Shown: piece after piece, positions 56,298-64,000 of the stretch
Layout: each line of letters opens with the position of its first letter
Position numbering within the stretch: position 1 is the stretch's first letter
From: Algoriphagus boritolerans DSM 17298 = JCM 18970
Lineage (GTDB): Bacteria > Bacteroidota > Bacteroidia > Cytophagales > Cyclobacteriaceae
Length of the DNA stretch: 64,000 nt
Direction of reading: 5' to 3'
Assembly (NCBI RefSeq): GCF_900108085.1
Contig: NZ_FNVR01000002.1
Span: forward strand, 62,001 to 126,000
Position numbers and translations under genes: made by a program
The notes under the pieces: model-generated
Told to the model about the DNA's origin: nothing
Database searches by the model: none
The model's input: the letters and a program-made list of their open reading frames with translations, nothing else

Positions 56298-56505
56298 AAA
56301 TATGGGAGATGAGAAATACATAGAAATACATTGGAAATAAGTCCTCCTTCGTCGGACGAAATATTTTGCGAAGCTTCATGTTAGGAGCGCTGCATATATT
56401 AATTTATTTCACCGACCGCAGGGAGGTATATTTCCATTGTATTTCGCAAAGCATATCTCTATTAAAACCCACGAAGTATATTTCGAGCATCATATCCCAT
56501 ATTTA
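56298..56505. repeat. palindromic intergenic element upstream of the deformylase gene
   Basis: Nested inverted repeats: 56298-56313 (AAATATGGGAGATGAG) matches the reverse complement of about 56490-56505. Inside it, 56323-56347 matches the reverse complement of 56422-56445 with few differences. The core TTTCCATTGTATTTC also occurs at 57219-57233. No open frame. It ends 4 bp before the deformylase ATG. Confidence 0.6.
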
Positions 56506-56509
56506 CCTA

Positions 56510-56995
56510 ATGAAAACCATCCACGACATCCTCAAACTTGGGGATCCTAGACTCTACGAAGTCTGTGAACCTGTGTTCGAAACGGATCTTCCGCTTGTGC
56601 CAGAATGGACACAACAACTCCACGAAGCCATGGAAGATATCCGACGGGTTTATGGGTTTGGGAGAGGAATCGCCGCACCGCAATTGGGCATCATGAAGCG
56701 GATGTTTTACCTAAATCTGGATCGGCCCTACATCATTTTGAATCCCGAATTGAAGAATCTGAGCGATGAAAAATTCGAGCTTTGGGATGACTGCATGAGT
56801 TTTCCCAATCTTCTGGTCAATGTAAAACGTCACCAATCGCTGAGTTTGGAATACCGGGATGAATACTGGGAAAAGCAAACATGGACCGTGGAAGGAGCGA
56901 TTTCGGAATTAATTCAGCATGAATATGATCACCTGGACGGGATTCTGTGCACGATGCGGGCGATTGATGAGAAGAGTTTTCGGTGGAAAGGATAG
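56510..56995 (+). CDS. peptide deformylase family protein
   Basis: 161 aa from ATG 56510 (MKTIHDILKLGDPRLYEVC). Three PDF motifs are present: GRGIAAPQLG (motif 1), DDCMS in place of EGCLS with the metal-ligand Cys retained (motif 2), and QHEYDHLDG (HExxH, motif 3). Removes formyl from nascent proteins, or is a paralogue with another role, since motif 2 differs. A second, canonical def is expected elsewhere. Flanked by related palindromic elements. Confidence 0.88.
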   Translation: MKTIHDILKLGDPRLYEVCEPVFETDLPLVPEWTQQLHEAMEDIRRVYGFGRGIAAPQLGIMKRMFYLNLDRPYIILNPELKNLSDEKFELWDDCMSFPNLLVNVKRHQSLSLEYRDEYWEKQTWTVEGAISELIQHEYDHLDGILCTMRAIDEKSFRWKG

Positions 56996-56999
56996 GTTG

Positions 57000-57233
57000 A
57001 AATAAGGTAGAAATGCTGTAGAAAAAACCCGACTCCGTCGGGTGAAATAAAAATGAAAATCAATTGAAATCAGCTCACTTTAGCTTCAAATACGGCTCAA
57101 ATCAAAGTGAAAATGAGCCGTATTTTGATGTTTTTATACTTCTATTGAGCCGATTCAAGCTCTAAACCTACAATTCGGCCCTATTTCACTTTGCGAAGCA
57201 AAGTCTATTTCTACAGTATTTCCATTGTATTTC
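57000..57233. repeat. MITE-like element with imperfect terminal inverted repeats
   Basis: 57000-57027 and the reverse complement of 57206-57233 agree at most positions (GAAATA...GAAAT.CTGTAGAAA). Inside are a hairpin CCCGAC/GTCGGG with TCC loop (57028-57042) and a 12-bp perfect stem AAATACGGCTCA / TGAGCCGTATTT (57088-57125). No open frame. Related in sequence to the element at 56298-56505. Confidence 0.6.
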
Positions 57234-57253
57234 CCTTGTCATATCTTTACCCC

Positions 57254-58198
57254 ATGAATTTCCCCACCCTCTCCGATATCCGTGCGGCGCATGACCGCAT
57301 TCAGTCCTTTATTCACCGAACCCCGATTCTCACTTCCACCGCAATCAATGAAATCGCAGGTTGTGAGATTTTTTTCAAATGCGAAAACTTCCAAAAAGTC
57401 GGCGCCTTCAAAGCCCGTGGTGCCGCCAATGCCGTCATGAAACTTACCCCCGAGCAGCGAGAAAAAGGAGTAGCGACTCACAGTTCGGGAAATCATGCCG
57501 CTGCCCTTGCCCGTGCTGCAAGTGTGGCGGGAATTCCTTCCTACATCGTCATGCCTTCCAATGCACCCGAGATCAAAAAGAAAGCCGTCAAAGGCTATGG
57601 TGGAGAAATCATCGAGTGCGAACCCAATCTCAAAGCGCGGGAAACTACGCTGGAAGCTGTCGTAGCCCGAACTGGCGCGACTTTTATCCCGCCCTATGAT
57701 TTTATGGATGTGATTGAGGGACAAGCAACCTGCGCTTTGGAAATACTTGAGGATCAGCCTGATCTGGACATTGTGATGGCCCCGGTGGGAGGAGGAGGTT
57801 TGTTGGGCGGTACCGCTTTGGTAACTCACTATCTAAATCCTGAAATTAAAGTAATCGCAGGAGAACCTACGGGAGCGGATGATGCGTATCGATCTTTTCA
57901 TGCAGGAGAAATAATTCCCCAAACCGATCCAAATACCATTGCCGATGGATTGCTGACTTCGCTGGGAAAACTGAATTTCGAGCTAATTCTAAAGTATGTG
58001 GATGATATTCTGCTGGCTACCGATCCGCAGATCATCGATGCGATGCGCCTGGTGTATGAGCGGATGAAGATCGTGATTGAACCTTCCTGTGCTGTTCCTT
58101 TGGCGGCTTTACTGGCGAATAAGGACCGATTTGCCGGGAAAAAAGTCGGAATTATCCTCTCCGGTGGAAATGTGGATTTGGGGAAATTGCCGTTTTAG
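57254..58198 (+). CDS. threonine dehydratase/serine racemase-like PLP enzyme
   Basis: 314 aa from ATG 57254 (MNFPTLSDIRAAHDRI). Fold-type II PLP enzyme: catalytic Lys in KVGAFKARGA, phosphate/PLP loop SSGNHAAALA, glycine loop APVGGGGLLGG, and a C-terminal SGGNVDL. No ACT domain, so a catabolic threonine/serine dehydratase or racemase is more likely than allosteric IlvA. Start lies directly after the MITE-like element. Confidence 0.88.
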   Translation: MNFPTLSDIRAAHDRIQSFIHRTPILTSTAINEIAGCEIFFKCENFQKVGAFKARGAANAVMKLTPEQREKGVATHSSGNHAAALARAASVAGIPSYIVMPSNAPEIKKKAVKGYGGEIIECEPNLKARETTLEAVVARTGATFIPPYDFMDVIEGQATCALEILEDQPDLDIVMAPVGGGGLLGGTALVTHYLNPEIKVIAGEPTGADDAYRSFHAGEIIPQTDPNTIADGLLTSLGKLNFELILKYVDDILLATDPQIIDAMRLVYERMKIVIEPSCAVPLAALLANKDRFAGKKVGIILSGGNVDLGKLPF

Positions 58199-58285
58199 AA
58201 TCCATCAAATTTAGAATCCATCAAAAAATACGTTTTGATAAAGATTTAGCTTAGTGATCAACCAAAAAATCTAAATCTTTACCCT

Positions 58286-59410
58286 ATGCCTTCTTCCATC
58301 TTTTCTAGATTTCGCATTCTCCCTTTACTCTACTTTTTGAAGCAGCAAGTTTCGAAGGTTAAGCTTTGGGTTTGGGTGAAAGTCGGGTTTGTGAAAAAGG
58401 TACAAATCCAACCTTATGCGGGCTATGGAAATGGAAAAGAGTTGTACTTGGCAGGGAGAGTTTTGGCAGATCGGGATATTCAGGCATCCACTCCTGAGGA
58501 TCGATTTTGGCGGAATTTCCGGAAAATGAGGAAACGCTTTCTCACGATCGTATTTCCCGGAGTGGACGTGGAGGCAGAATTCGGAGGGAAAACCATCAAA
58601 GTCACCACAGATGAAGAAGGGTACTTTGAGATTATACTTTCATTGGAAGAAATAGAATGGAGTCAAGGCTGGCAACCCATACGGCTGCGATTGCTTCATG
58701 ATCTGCTTGGACGAGCCACTGAGGTTGTTGCCATTGGAGAAGTTTACTTTCCGGTCGCCAATCCAGATTATGGGATCATTTCCGATATCGATGACACGAT
58801 TCTGACCACGGGTGCAATGCGGATGTGGGAAATGCTGAAAGTGACCTTTACCCAGAATGCGCACACCCGGATTTCATTTGCCGGAGTGTCGGAATTCTAC
58901 GATGCGCTGCGCAAGGGACGGGATGAAATTGTTAGCAACCCGATTTTTTACGTGTCGAGCAGTCCTTGGAATATTTATGATTTTCTAATGGAGTTTTTGG
59001 ACGCGCACGGGATTCCCAAAGGACCTTTGATGCTTCGGGATATAGGTTTATCACGGGATCAGTTTATTGCCGGAAGTCATGAAGTTCACAAGCTGAAGCA
59101 GATCAATCATATTTTGGAGGTGTTTCAGGAGTTGTCCTTTATCCTGATTGGAGACAGTGGGCAGAAAGATCCGCAGATTTACTTTGAAGTGGTGAAAACC
59201 CATCCGGGGAGGGTTTTGGCAGTCTATATTCGGGATGTTTCGGGGTCAGACCTAACTGATTTAATTGCAGAATACCTCATTCAAGGTGTCGAGTTGATTT
59301 TGGTTAAAGACACCACAGCCGCTGCGGCACATGCCCTTTCGAAAGGATGGATTTTGCCAAGTGATACGGAAAAAATCAAAGATCAGAGAGTCAAGGATGA
59401 GAAGGAATAG
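58286..59410 (+). CDS. App1-like phosphatase (DUF2183)
   Basis: 374 aa, cytoplasmic. An N-terminal beta-rich region (40-160) is followed by the App1 catalytic domain with ISDIDDTILTTGAMRM (DxDxT motif, near 165), VSSSPWNIYDF and LIGDSGQKDPQIY, as in yeast App1 phosphatidate phosphatase. Substrate in bacteria is unknown. A short direct repeat of TTTAGAATCCATCAAA lies 60-90 bp upstream. Confidence 0.88.
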   Translation: MPSSIFSRFRILPLLYFLKQQVSKVKLWVWVKVGFVKKVQIQPYAGYGNGKELYLAGRVLADRDIQASTPEDRFWRNFRKMRKRFLTIVFPGVDVEAEFGGKTIKVTTDEEGYFEIILSLEEIEWSQGWQPIRLRLLHDLLGRATEVVAIGEVYFPVANPDYGIISDIDDTILTTGAMRMWEMLKVTFTQNAHTRISFAGVSEFYDALRKGRDEIVSNPIFYVSSSPWNIYDFLMEFLDAHGIPKGPLMLRDIGLSRDQFIAGSHEVHKLKQINHILEVFQELSFILIGDSGQKDPQIYFEVVKTHPGRVLAVYIRDVSGSDLTDLIAEYLIQGVELILVKDTTAAAAHALSKGWILPSDTEKIKDQRVKDEKE

Positions 59411-59508
59411 GTTCAGAATTGCGAGCTCAATTTTGTTATTTAAAGAGGGTTTAAAATAGTAAGAGGCTATCTCAATTTTCTAGACCGCCTCTTACTATGT
59501 TTAAGTTG

Positions 59509-60048
59509 CTATGAAAATGCCAAGTCCTCCTGATAGACTAAATCCCAGGACTCGTTTTGCTTTTTAAATACCTTTAGCCTTAGCGTATAATTAATTTCAA
59601 ACACCTCACTTTCAAGGATTATCCCGTAGATTTCTTTGTCGATACCCTCCGAAATAATGGGATAGGAATAAGAGAAAATAGTCTTTTTAGGTACAAATCC
59701 TTTAGTTTTGTTTAATTTATCTTTGCAGTTAAGACATTTTATATCTATTAAAAGGTGTTTGTTGGATTTTAACTTTTGTTCAATTTTTCGCCTATCATTC
59801 TCGTCCAAAAGGCTGTCCAAATCAAAACTTTTCTTGCTGTTGCTTAAGTTTTTAATTGTAGTAGGTAAATCTGAATAAGAATTAAAGCCCGATTCTTCCC
59901 AAGAAAGAAACCGCTCATCTAATAGCGCATTTTCATTTGTTTCGCAGGCTAGATAATTGATTAGATCGTATTCATTTCGACACTCTTTCTTGGTATCTAG
60001 AAATCCAATCAACAGTAGACTAGCAAGGATTACTTTTAGGAAAATCAT
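59509..60048 (-). CDS. exported protein of unknown function
   Basis: 179 aa with an N-terminal hydrophobic segment (about 2-18) and probably outside the cytoplasm. A CLNC pair in the middle and two N-terminal Cys (KKECRNEYDLINYLACE). Lys/Asn-rich and AT-rich compared with neighbours, which may point to recent acquisition. No family recognised. Single gene. Confidence 0.6.
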   Translation of the reverse strand: MIFLKVILASLLLIGFLDTKKECRNEYDLINYLACETNENALLDERFLSWEESGFNSYSDLPTTIKNLSNSKKSFDLDSLLDENDRRKIEQKLKSNKHLLIDIKCLNCKDKLNKTKGFVPKKTIFSYSYPIISEGIDKEIYGIILESEVFEINYTLRLKVFKKQNESWDLVYQEDLAFS

Positions 60049-60230
60049 TGGCGGGATTTTTATAGATCATACGGGAATTGAAGCAATCTGTATATAAGGA
60101 GGAAAGAAATAGTTGAAAATACTTATAAAATCAGAAGATAAAATTTCAAATAGTTTCATTTATATTATGGATATGCTTTCCCATCATTTATACTTTCCCT
60201 TTTTTGATCGCCCATTCCCCGACATTTCCT

Positions 60231-60280
60231 TATCTTTGCCCCCTGATTTGGCCAAACCAAAACCCGGATTTGCGGGTTTT
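60231..60280 (+). promoter_or_regulatory. gltX promoter element and leader hairpin
   Basis: TATCTTTG at 60231-60238 is the -7 element. In the leader, an 8-bp stem AAAACCCG / CGGGTTTT (60259-60280, 6-nt loop) is followed by one more T and precedes the ATG by 20 bp. It is preceded by a TTTGGCCAAA palindrome (60247-60256). Possible attenuator of gltX. Confidence 0.5.
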
Positions 60281-60300
60281 TAGCTGAGAATAAGACATCC

Positions 60301-61839
60301 ATGAACAGAGAAGTTCGCGTACGATTTGCTCCATCTCCGACCGGAGCATTGCATATCGGCGGCGTCCGCACCGCCCTTTACAATTACCTTTTTGCCAAGA
60401 AAATGGGAGGGAAGTTTCTCCTCCGCATCGAAGATACCGATCAGACCCGCTTCGTACCCGGAGCAGAAGATTACATCAAGGAATCTCTGGAGTGGCTGGG
60501 AATTTCTCCTGTGGAAAGCCCTTGGAATCCGGGAGACTGTGGACCCTACCGTCAGTCAGAGCGCAAGCCGATGTACATGCAGTACGCGCTGGATTTGGTG
60601 GAAAAGGGGCATGCCTATTATGCTTTTGATACTCCTGAGGAGCTTGAAGCCATGCGTGAGCGCTTGACTGCTGCCCGCGTGGTCCAGCCCCAATACAACA
60701 GCATCACCCGAACTCAGATGAAAAACTCCCTCACGCTTCCGCCCGAGGAGGTGAAGGCGCGCTTGGAGTCCGGTGATCCCTATGTGATCCGCGTAAAGAT
60801 TCCCAGAAATGAGGAAGTACGGCTCAATGATATGATCCGGGGTTGGGTCTTGGTTCACACCAGCACCTTGGATGACAAAGTCCTGATGAAGTCTGACGGC
60901 ATGCCGACCTATCACTTGGCCAATATCGTGGATGATCATCTGATGAAAATCACACACGTGATTCGTGGTGAAGAGTGGTTGCCATCTGCCCCGCTTCATG
61001 TCTTGCTTTATAAATATTTCGGATGGGAAGATACCATGCCTCAGTTTGCCCATTTGCCGCTCTTGCTGAAGCCGGACGGGAATGGAAAGCTTTCTAAGCG
61101 GGATGGGGATAAGTTGGGATTCCCGGTGTTTCCATTGAATTGGGTAGATCCTTTTACCGGAGAAAAGTCCTCAGGATTTCGTGAGCAAGGCTTTTTGCCG
61201 GATGCTTTCTTGAATTTCCTCGCATTCTTAGGTTGGAATCCCGGTGACGCAAGGGAACTTTTCACTTTGGATGAAATGGTGGAAGCGTTTACTGTAGAGC
61301 GAATCGGGAAGTCAGGGACGAAATTCGACATCGCCAAGGCAAAATGGTACAATGAGCAATACCTAAAATCCAAACCAATTGCAGAACTGGCGGTGTTCTT
61401 ACTTGCCGATGCGAAAAAAGATGGAATAGTGATTCCCTCGGACAAAATCGACCCAATCCTTAATCTTGTTAAAGAGCGGGTGACTTTCCCTGCCGATCTG
61501 TGGAAAGAGAGCAAGTTTATTGTCATTGCTCCGACTGGTTTTGACGAAGAAGTGGCTTCCAAAAAGTGGACTGCTGATGCAGCAAAATTGCTTGGAAAAT
61601 ATGCAGTTGCTTTGGATAGCTTTAGCGGTGAGTTTGATGCAGTTTCTGCAAAAGCATTGTTGGAAAGAACAGCAGAGGCTGAAGGAATTAAATTGGGGAA
61701 AGTGATGCAGGCGGTTCGACTTGCGGTGACAGGTTCCGGTGCAGGACCGGATTTGATGGTAGTTTTTGCTATCTTAGGAAGTGCCGAAGTGGCCAAAAGA
61801 ATCCGATTTGCGTTAAATACCTTGACAGTCGCAGCATAA
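60301..61839 (+). CDS. gltX: glutamyl-tRNA synthetase
   Basis: Class I synthetase charging tRNA-Glu. 512 aa with APSPTGALHIGGVRTALY (HIGH motif) near residue 10 and GKLSKRDGD (KMSKS) near 262. Catalytic and anticodon-binding domains are complete. The bacterial discriminating/non-discriminating type cannot be told from sequence. Leader hairpin upstream; a small gene follows by 7 bp. Confidence 0.96.
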   Translation: MNREVRVRFAPSPTGALHIGGVRTALYNYLFAKKMGGKFLLRIEDTDQTRFVPGAEDYIKESLEWLGISPVESPWNPGDCGPYRQSERKPMYMQYALDLVEKGHAYYAFDTPEELEAMRERLTAARVVQPQYNSITRTQMKNSLTLPPEEVKARLESGDPYVIRVKIPRNEEVRLNDMIRGWVLVHTSTLDDKVLMKSDGMPTYHLANIVDDHLMKITHVIRGEEWLPSAPLHVLLYKYFGWEDTMPQFAHLPLLLKPDGNGKLSKRDGDKLGFPVFPLNWVDPFTGEKSSGFREQGFLPDAFLNFLAFLGWNPGDARELFTLDEMVEAFTVERIGKSGTKFDIAKAKWYNEQYLKSKPIAELAVFLLADAKKDGIVIPSDKIDPILNLVKERVTFPADLWKESKFIVIAPTGFDEEVASKKWTADAAKLLGKYAVALDSFSGEFDAVSAKALLERTAEAEGIKLGKVMQAVRLAVTGSGAGPDLMVVFAILGSAEVAKRIRFALNTLTVAA

Positions 61840-61846
61840 CCATAAC

Positions 61847-62035
61847 ATGGCAAAGAAAAAGAAAAAAGAAGAAGAGCCACGAGTTCATGATGAGCTCAAG
61901 GGCTTTAAAATGGAGATCAATTCCTTCGGGGAGATTTCGTCCAGTTTTCCCATTGACAAGATCAATGAATTTCTTAACAAGAATGTGGAGGATAAAAAAT
62001 TAAAAGACAGAGATGACCTCAAATCAGATAAATAA
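61847..62035 (+). CDS. small basic/acidic protein of unknown function
   Basis: 62 aa, starts MAKKKKKEEEPRVHDELKGF, with a central INSFGEISSSFPIDKINEFL and a charged tail. Very hydrophilic and cytoplasmic. No family recognised. Seven bp after gltX and followed by a terminator, so it is probably co-transcribed with gltX. Confidence 0.7.
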   Translation: MAKKKKKEEEPRVHDELKGFKMEINSFGEISSSFPIDKINEFLNKNVEDKKLKDRDDLKSDK

Positions 62036-62061
62036 TTTTCTGAATGTTAAAAAACAAAACT

Positions 62062-62086
62062 AAGAGCTCCAGATTGGAGCTTTTTT
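62062..62086 (+). terminator. intrinsic terminator of gltX and the small gene
   Basis: Stem AGCTCC / GGAGCT (extendable by A-T and one G-T pair) with a 5-nt loop and T6 tail. It lies 27 bp after the small gene's stop. Confidence 0.8.
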
Positions 62087-62123
62087 ATATACTTGAAGCG
62101 ACATTCTTTAAACCTTTGTAAAA

Positions 62124-64000
62124 ATGAGCTATAGAATCATTTTTTCGCTGCTTTGTTTTTTCCAAGCAGCATTTGTAACCGGACAAACTTCCCGAATCCA
62201 GGGCAAAGTCACGGATGAAATCACAGGCAATCCGCTGCAGGATGTCCATATTTTCATTCCAAATACTACCTATCAGGCATTTTCAGATTCTCTTGGGAGC
62301 TTTGTGATTACAGGTGTACCGGAGGGGAAATGGGAAATCCAAGTATGGAGACATGGGTGGGTAACCCATCGCGAAATGCTCTTATTAAAAGCAGGACTTC
62401 AGAAAACCCTTGAAATCAAGCTTTCTCAAATCACCGAATTGGGTCCACAAGGAGCCGACCTTTCCAAAGGTCAGTCAGACAAAATTCTGGATCAGTTAAT
62501 GGAAATCTTTGTCGGATCCGATTTCAAAAAGAGGGAAATTGCCCTGCTCAATCCTGACAAACTGCTGTTTGAAAAACTGGAGGATAAGAGCTATAGGGTT
62601 CATTCGATAGGTCCGATTTTTTTCTCAAATAATGAAACCGGCTACCTGATTTCTACCTATTTCGAACCTTTCATCCTGGGCTCTGGAGCGAAAATCACTG
62701 CAAACTACAGCTATTTTGAGCTGCCTGGAGCGGAAGGACAAGCCCCAGTCTGGCGTAAGCGACGTATGGATGTTTATCAGGAATCTCCACAGAAATACCT
62801 CTCTGATTTGATGACGGGTGTGGTGGAAAAATTTGAAACGAATCCAAATCCTGAAGTGTCTTTCGCCGGAAATCCGGGAGATTACCTTCTGAGTTTCACC
62901 AAGCCATTGACGGTAAACTTACCCGATGGCAGGAAGGGGGTATTGAATTATTCGGGTGAAAAGCTTGAAGTCAAATTCAATGGAGCACCGGTAAATGCTG
63001 AAGCTTTGCTTCTAAGTGGCGTGTTCTCGGATAGGAACCCGATTTTCGGTTTACCCGCCAATTTCAACGCAGAAAAACTGATCAAACTGGCAAACTTGGA
63101 AAAGACTGCCGAGTCGATGCAGGAGCGAATCTTTGTTCACACGGATCGGAAGCATTACTGGCCGGAGGAAAACCTTTATTTCAAAGCCTATCTGAATTAT
63201 GGAAACCCCCTGATGGCTGATGAATTGAGCAAGGTCCTGCACGTAGAGATCTTGGATAGCACAGGCTATCAGTGGATCCATCGCGTATTTAAAATCAACG
63301 GAGGAGTCGCGGCGGGTCATTTGGCATTACCGAATATTCAGGAATCAGGTAATTTCATCCTCAGAGCGTATACTGCCTGGGGGCAAAATTATTCTGAAGG
63401 GGACTTTTTTCAGCCTATTCAGATCCTCAGTCACCAGTTTCAGCCAGAAGGGACCGAAATTCAGCCAGAAGCAGTGGGCGTTGGTGTTTTTTCAGACAAG
63501 CAGTCCTATGAAGGAGGAGAACAGGTCAAACTTAATATCATGGCCTTCAACCCTGGCGGAAACCCAGTCAATGCCAATCTTTCGGTGACGGTTTTGGATT
63601 TGAATCAGGCAGTAGCCATTTCTGATGCCAAAACGATGGAGGAGAGTTTTCAGCCGAAATTGGCAAAGACTCCGATAGAAGATTTCCCCATTCTTCCTGA
63701 AACCGGCTTTTCGCTCCGAGGCCAATTATTGAATACCAGTGGTCAGGCAATTCCCGGCAGCCTGAAAGCATTTATCAACGGTTACAACGATGTCAGATCG
63801 ATTGGAACGGATAAATCAGGAAATTTTGAATTGCCCCCTTCCAATTTTGAAGGAGATTTTGAAATCGCCTTACAGGCTACTGACAAGGATGCACGCCCGG
63901 TGAGAAATGTCAGTTTGAATATCAAAAATTACCCCCTTCAATCCCTTCCTCAATCGTTCAAATTCCCCACTGTAGTCCCCAGAGGGATCAAACCTTCCCC
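62124..64000 (+). CDS. large secreted macroglobulin-like protein, 5' part, cut by window edge
   Basis: Open from ATG 62124 (MSYRIIFSLLCFFQ) to the end of the window, over 620 aa, with no stop. Signal peptide (about 1-22, ending VTGQ), then a CarboxypepD_reg-like domain (about 24-100; IQGKVTDEITGNPLQDVHIF). Near 330 an MG2-like domain begins (ERIFVHTDRKHYWPEENLYFKAY). Resembles Bacteroidota secreted proteins preceding TonB systems. The function and C-terminus are not visible. Confidence 0.75.
   Translation, partial: MSYRIIFSLLCFFQAAFVTGQTSRIQGKVTDEITGNPLQDVHIFIPNTTYQAFSDSLGSFVITGVPEGKWEIQVWRHGWVTHREMLLLKAGLQKTLEIKLSQITELGPQGADLSKGQSDKILDQLMEIFVGSDFKKREIALLNPDKLLFEKLEDKSYRVHSIGPIFFSNNETGYLISTYFEPFILGSGAKITANYSYFELPGAEGQAPVWRKRRMDVYQESPQKYLSDLMTGVVEKFETNPNPEVSFAGNPGDYLLSFTKPLTVNLPDGRKGVLNYSGEKLEVKFNGAPVNAEALLLSGVFSDRNPIFGLPANFNAEKLIKLANLEKTAESMQERIFVHTDRKHYWPEENLYFKAYLNYGNPLMADELSKVLHVEILDSTGYQWIHRVFKINGGVAAGHLALPNIQESGNFILRAYTAWGQNYSEGDFFQPIQILSHQFQPEGTEIQPEAVGVGVFSDKQSYEGGEQVKLNIMAFNPGGNPVNANLSVTVLDLNQAVAISDAKTMEESFQPKLAKTPIEDFPILPETGFSLRGQLLNTSGQAIPGSLKAFINGYNDVRSIGTDKSGNFELPPSNFEGDFEIALQATDKDARPVRNVSLNIKNYPLQSLPQSFKFPTVVPRGIKPS

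Overview
The window looks like a chromosome segment from a Bacteroidota bacterium of the order Cytophagales, most likely Cyclobacteriaceae (Algoriphagus-like). This is inferred from gene content and protein character, not from a database search. Supporting signs are many promoters of the Bacteroidota type (TTTG, about 19-20 bp, TAnnTTTG), generally absent Shine-Dalgarno sequences, very short leaders, a SusC/TonB-style outer-membrane inventory, an AccD without its zinc ribbon, and an F1 epsilon subunit without its C-terminal helices. Most of the window is core genome with compact operons. No tRNA, rRNA, CRISPR array, complete insertion sequence or prophage was seen.

Layout. 1-2264: thymidine kinase, a 2Fe-2S ferredoxin and an unknown protein. 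2418-7988 (minus): the cell-elongation operon mreB-mreC-mreD-mrdA-rodA. 8308-13011: rimP-nusA-infB with a hairpin leader. 13073-17714: two small unknown membrane proteins, then a vanadium-haloperoxidase/PAP2-like lipoprotein between two predicted outer-membrane barrels. 17724-22553: cstA, an NTAQ1-type N-terminal glutamine amidohydrolase, accD and a solitary nqrF. 22634-25668: a run of a degenerate ureohydrolase, a cytochrome-b5-like protein, an amino-sugar kinase and murQ. 25796-30957: a pseudouridine synthase with a repetitive tail, DoxX, decayed coding remnants, an MBL/rhodanese sulfur enzyme and an NlpC/P60 lipoprotein. 31016-37749 (minus): a six-gene haem-uptake operon hmuT-U-V-S, TonB receptor, HmuY-like lipoprotein, whose promoter is covered by a perfect 21-bp palindrome.

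38161-43266: atpD-atpC, an unknown lipoprotein with a tiny secreted Cys-rich peptide, then rpsU-xerC-hpf. rpsU carries a rare strong Shine-Dalgarno. 43310-46994: three membrane/glycan genes (GT39-like, GT2, AglD-like). 47066-53512: a DUF4143 ATPase whose promoter and start codon lie inside a perfect 23-bp inverted repeat, then pyrF, DUF2851, a NeuD-like acyltransferase, trhO and a nucleoside phosphorylase. 53659-54205: a toxin-antitoxin locus with a dead toxin and an intact antitoxin. 54331-61839: an ABC-F ATPase, a deformylase flanked by two related palindromic elements, a threonine-dehydratase-like enzyme, an App1-like phosphatase and gltX. 62124 to the end: the start of a large secreted macroglobulin-like protein cut by the window edge.

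Perfect palindromes and inverted repeats between genes are unusually frequent (43-200, 5527-5544, 40061-40094, 47023-47071, 49114-49146, 50545-50564, 56298-56505, 57000-57233). Several look like dispersed REP-like elements. The strongest candidates for undescribed biology are the symmetrical promoter of the DUF4143 ATPase, the secreted Cys-rich peptide/lipoprotein pair and the bacterial NTAQ1.
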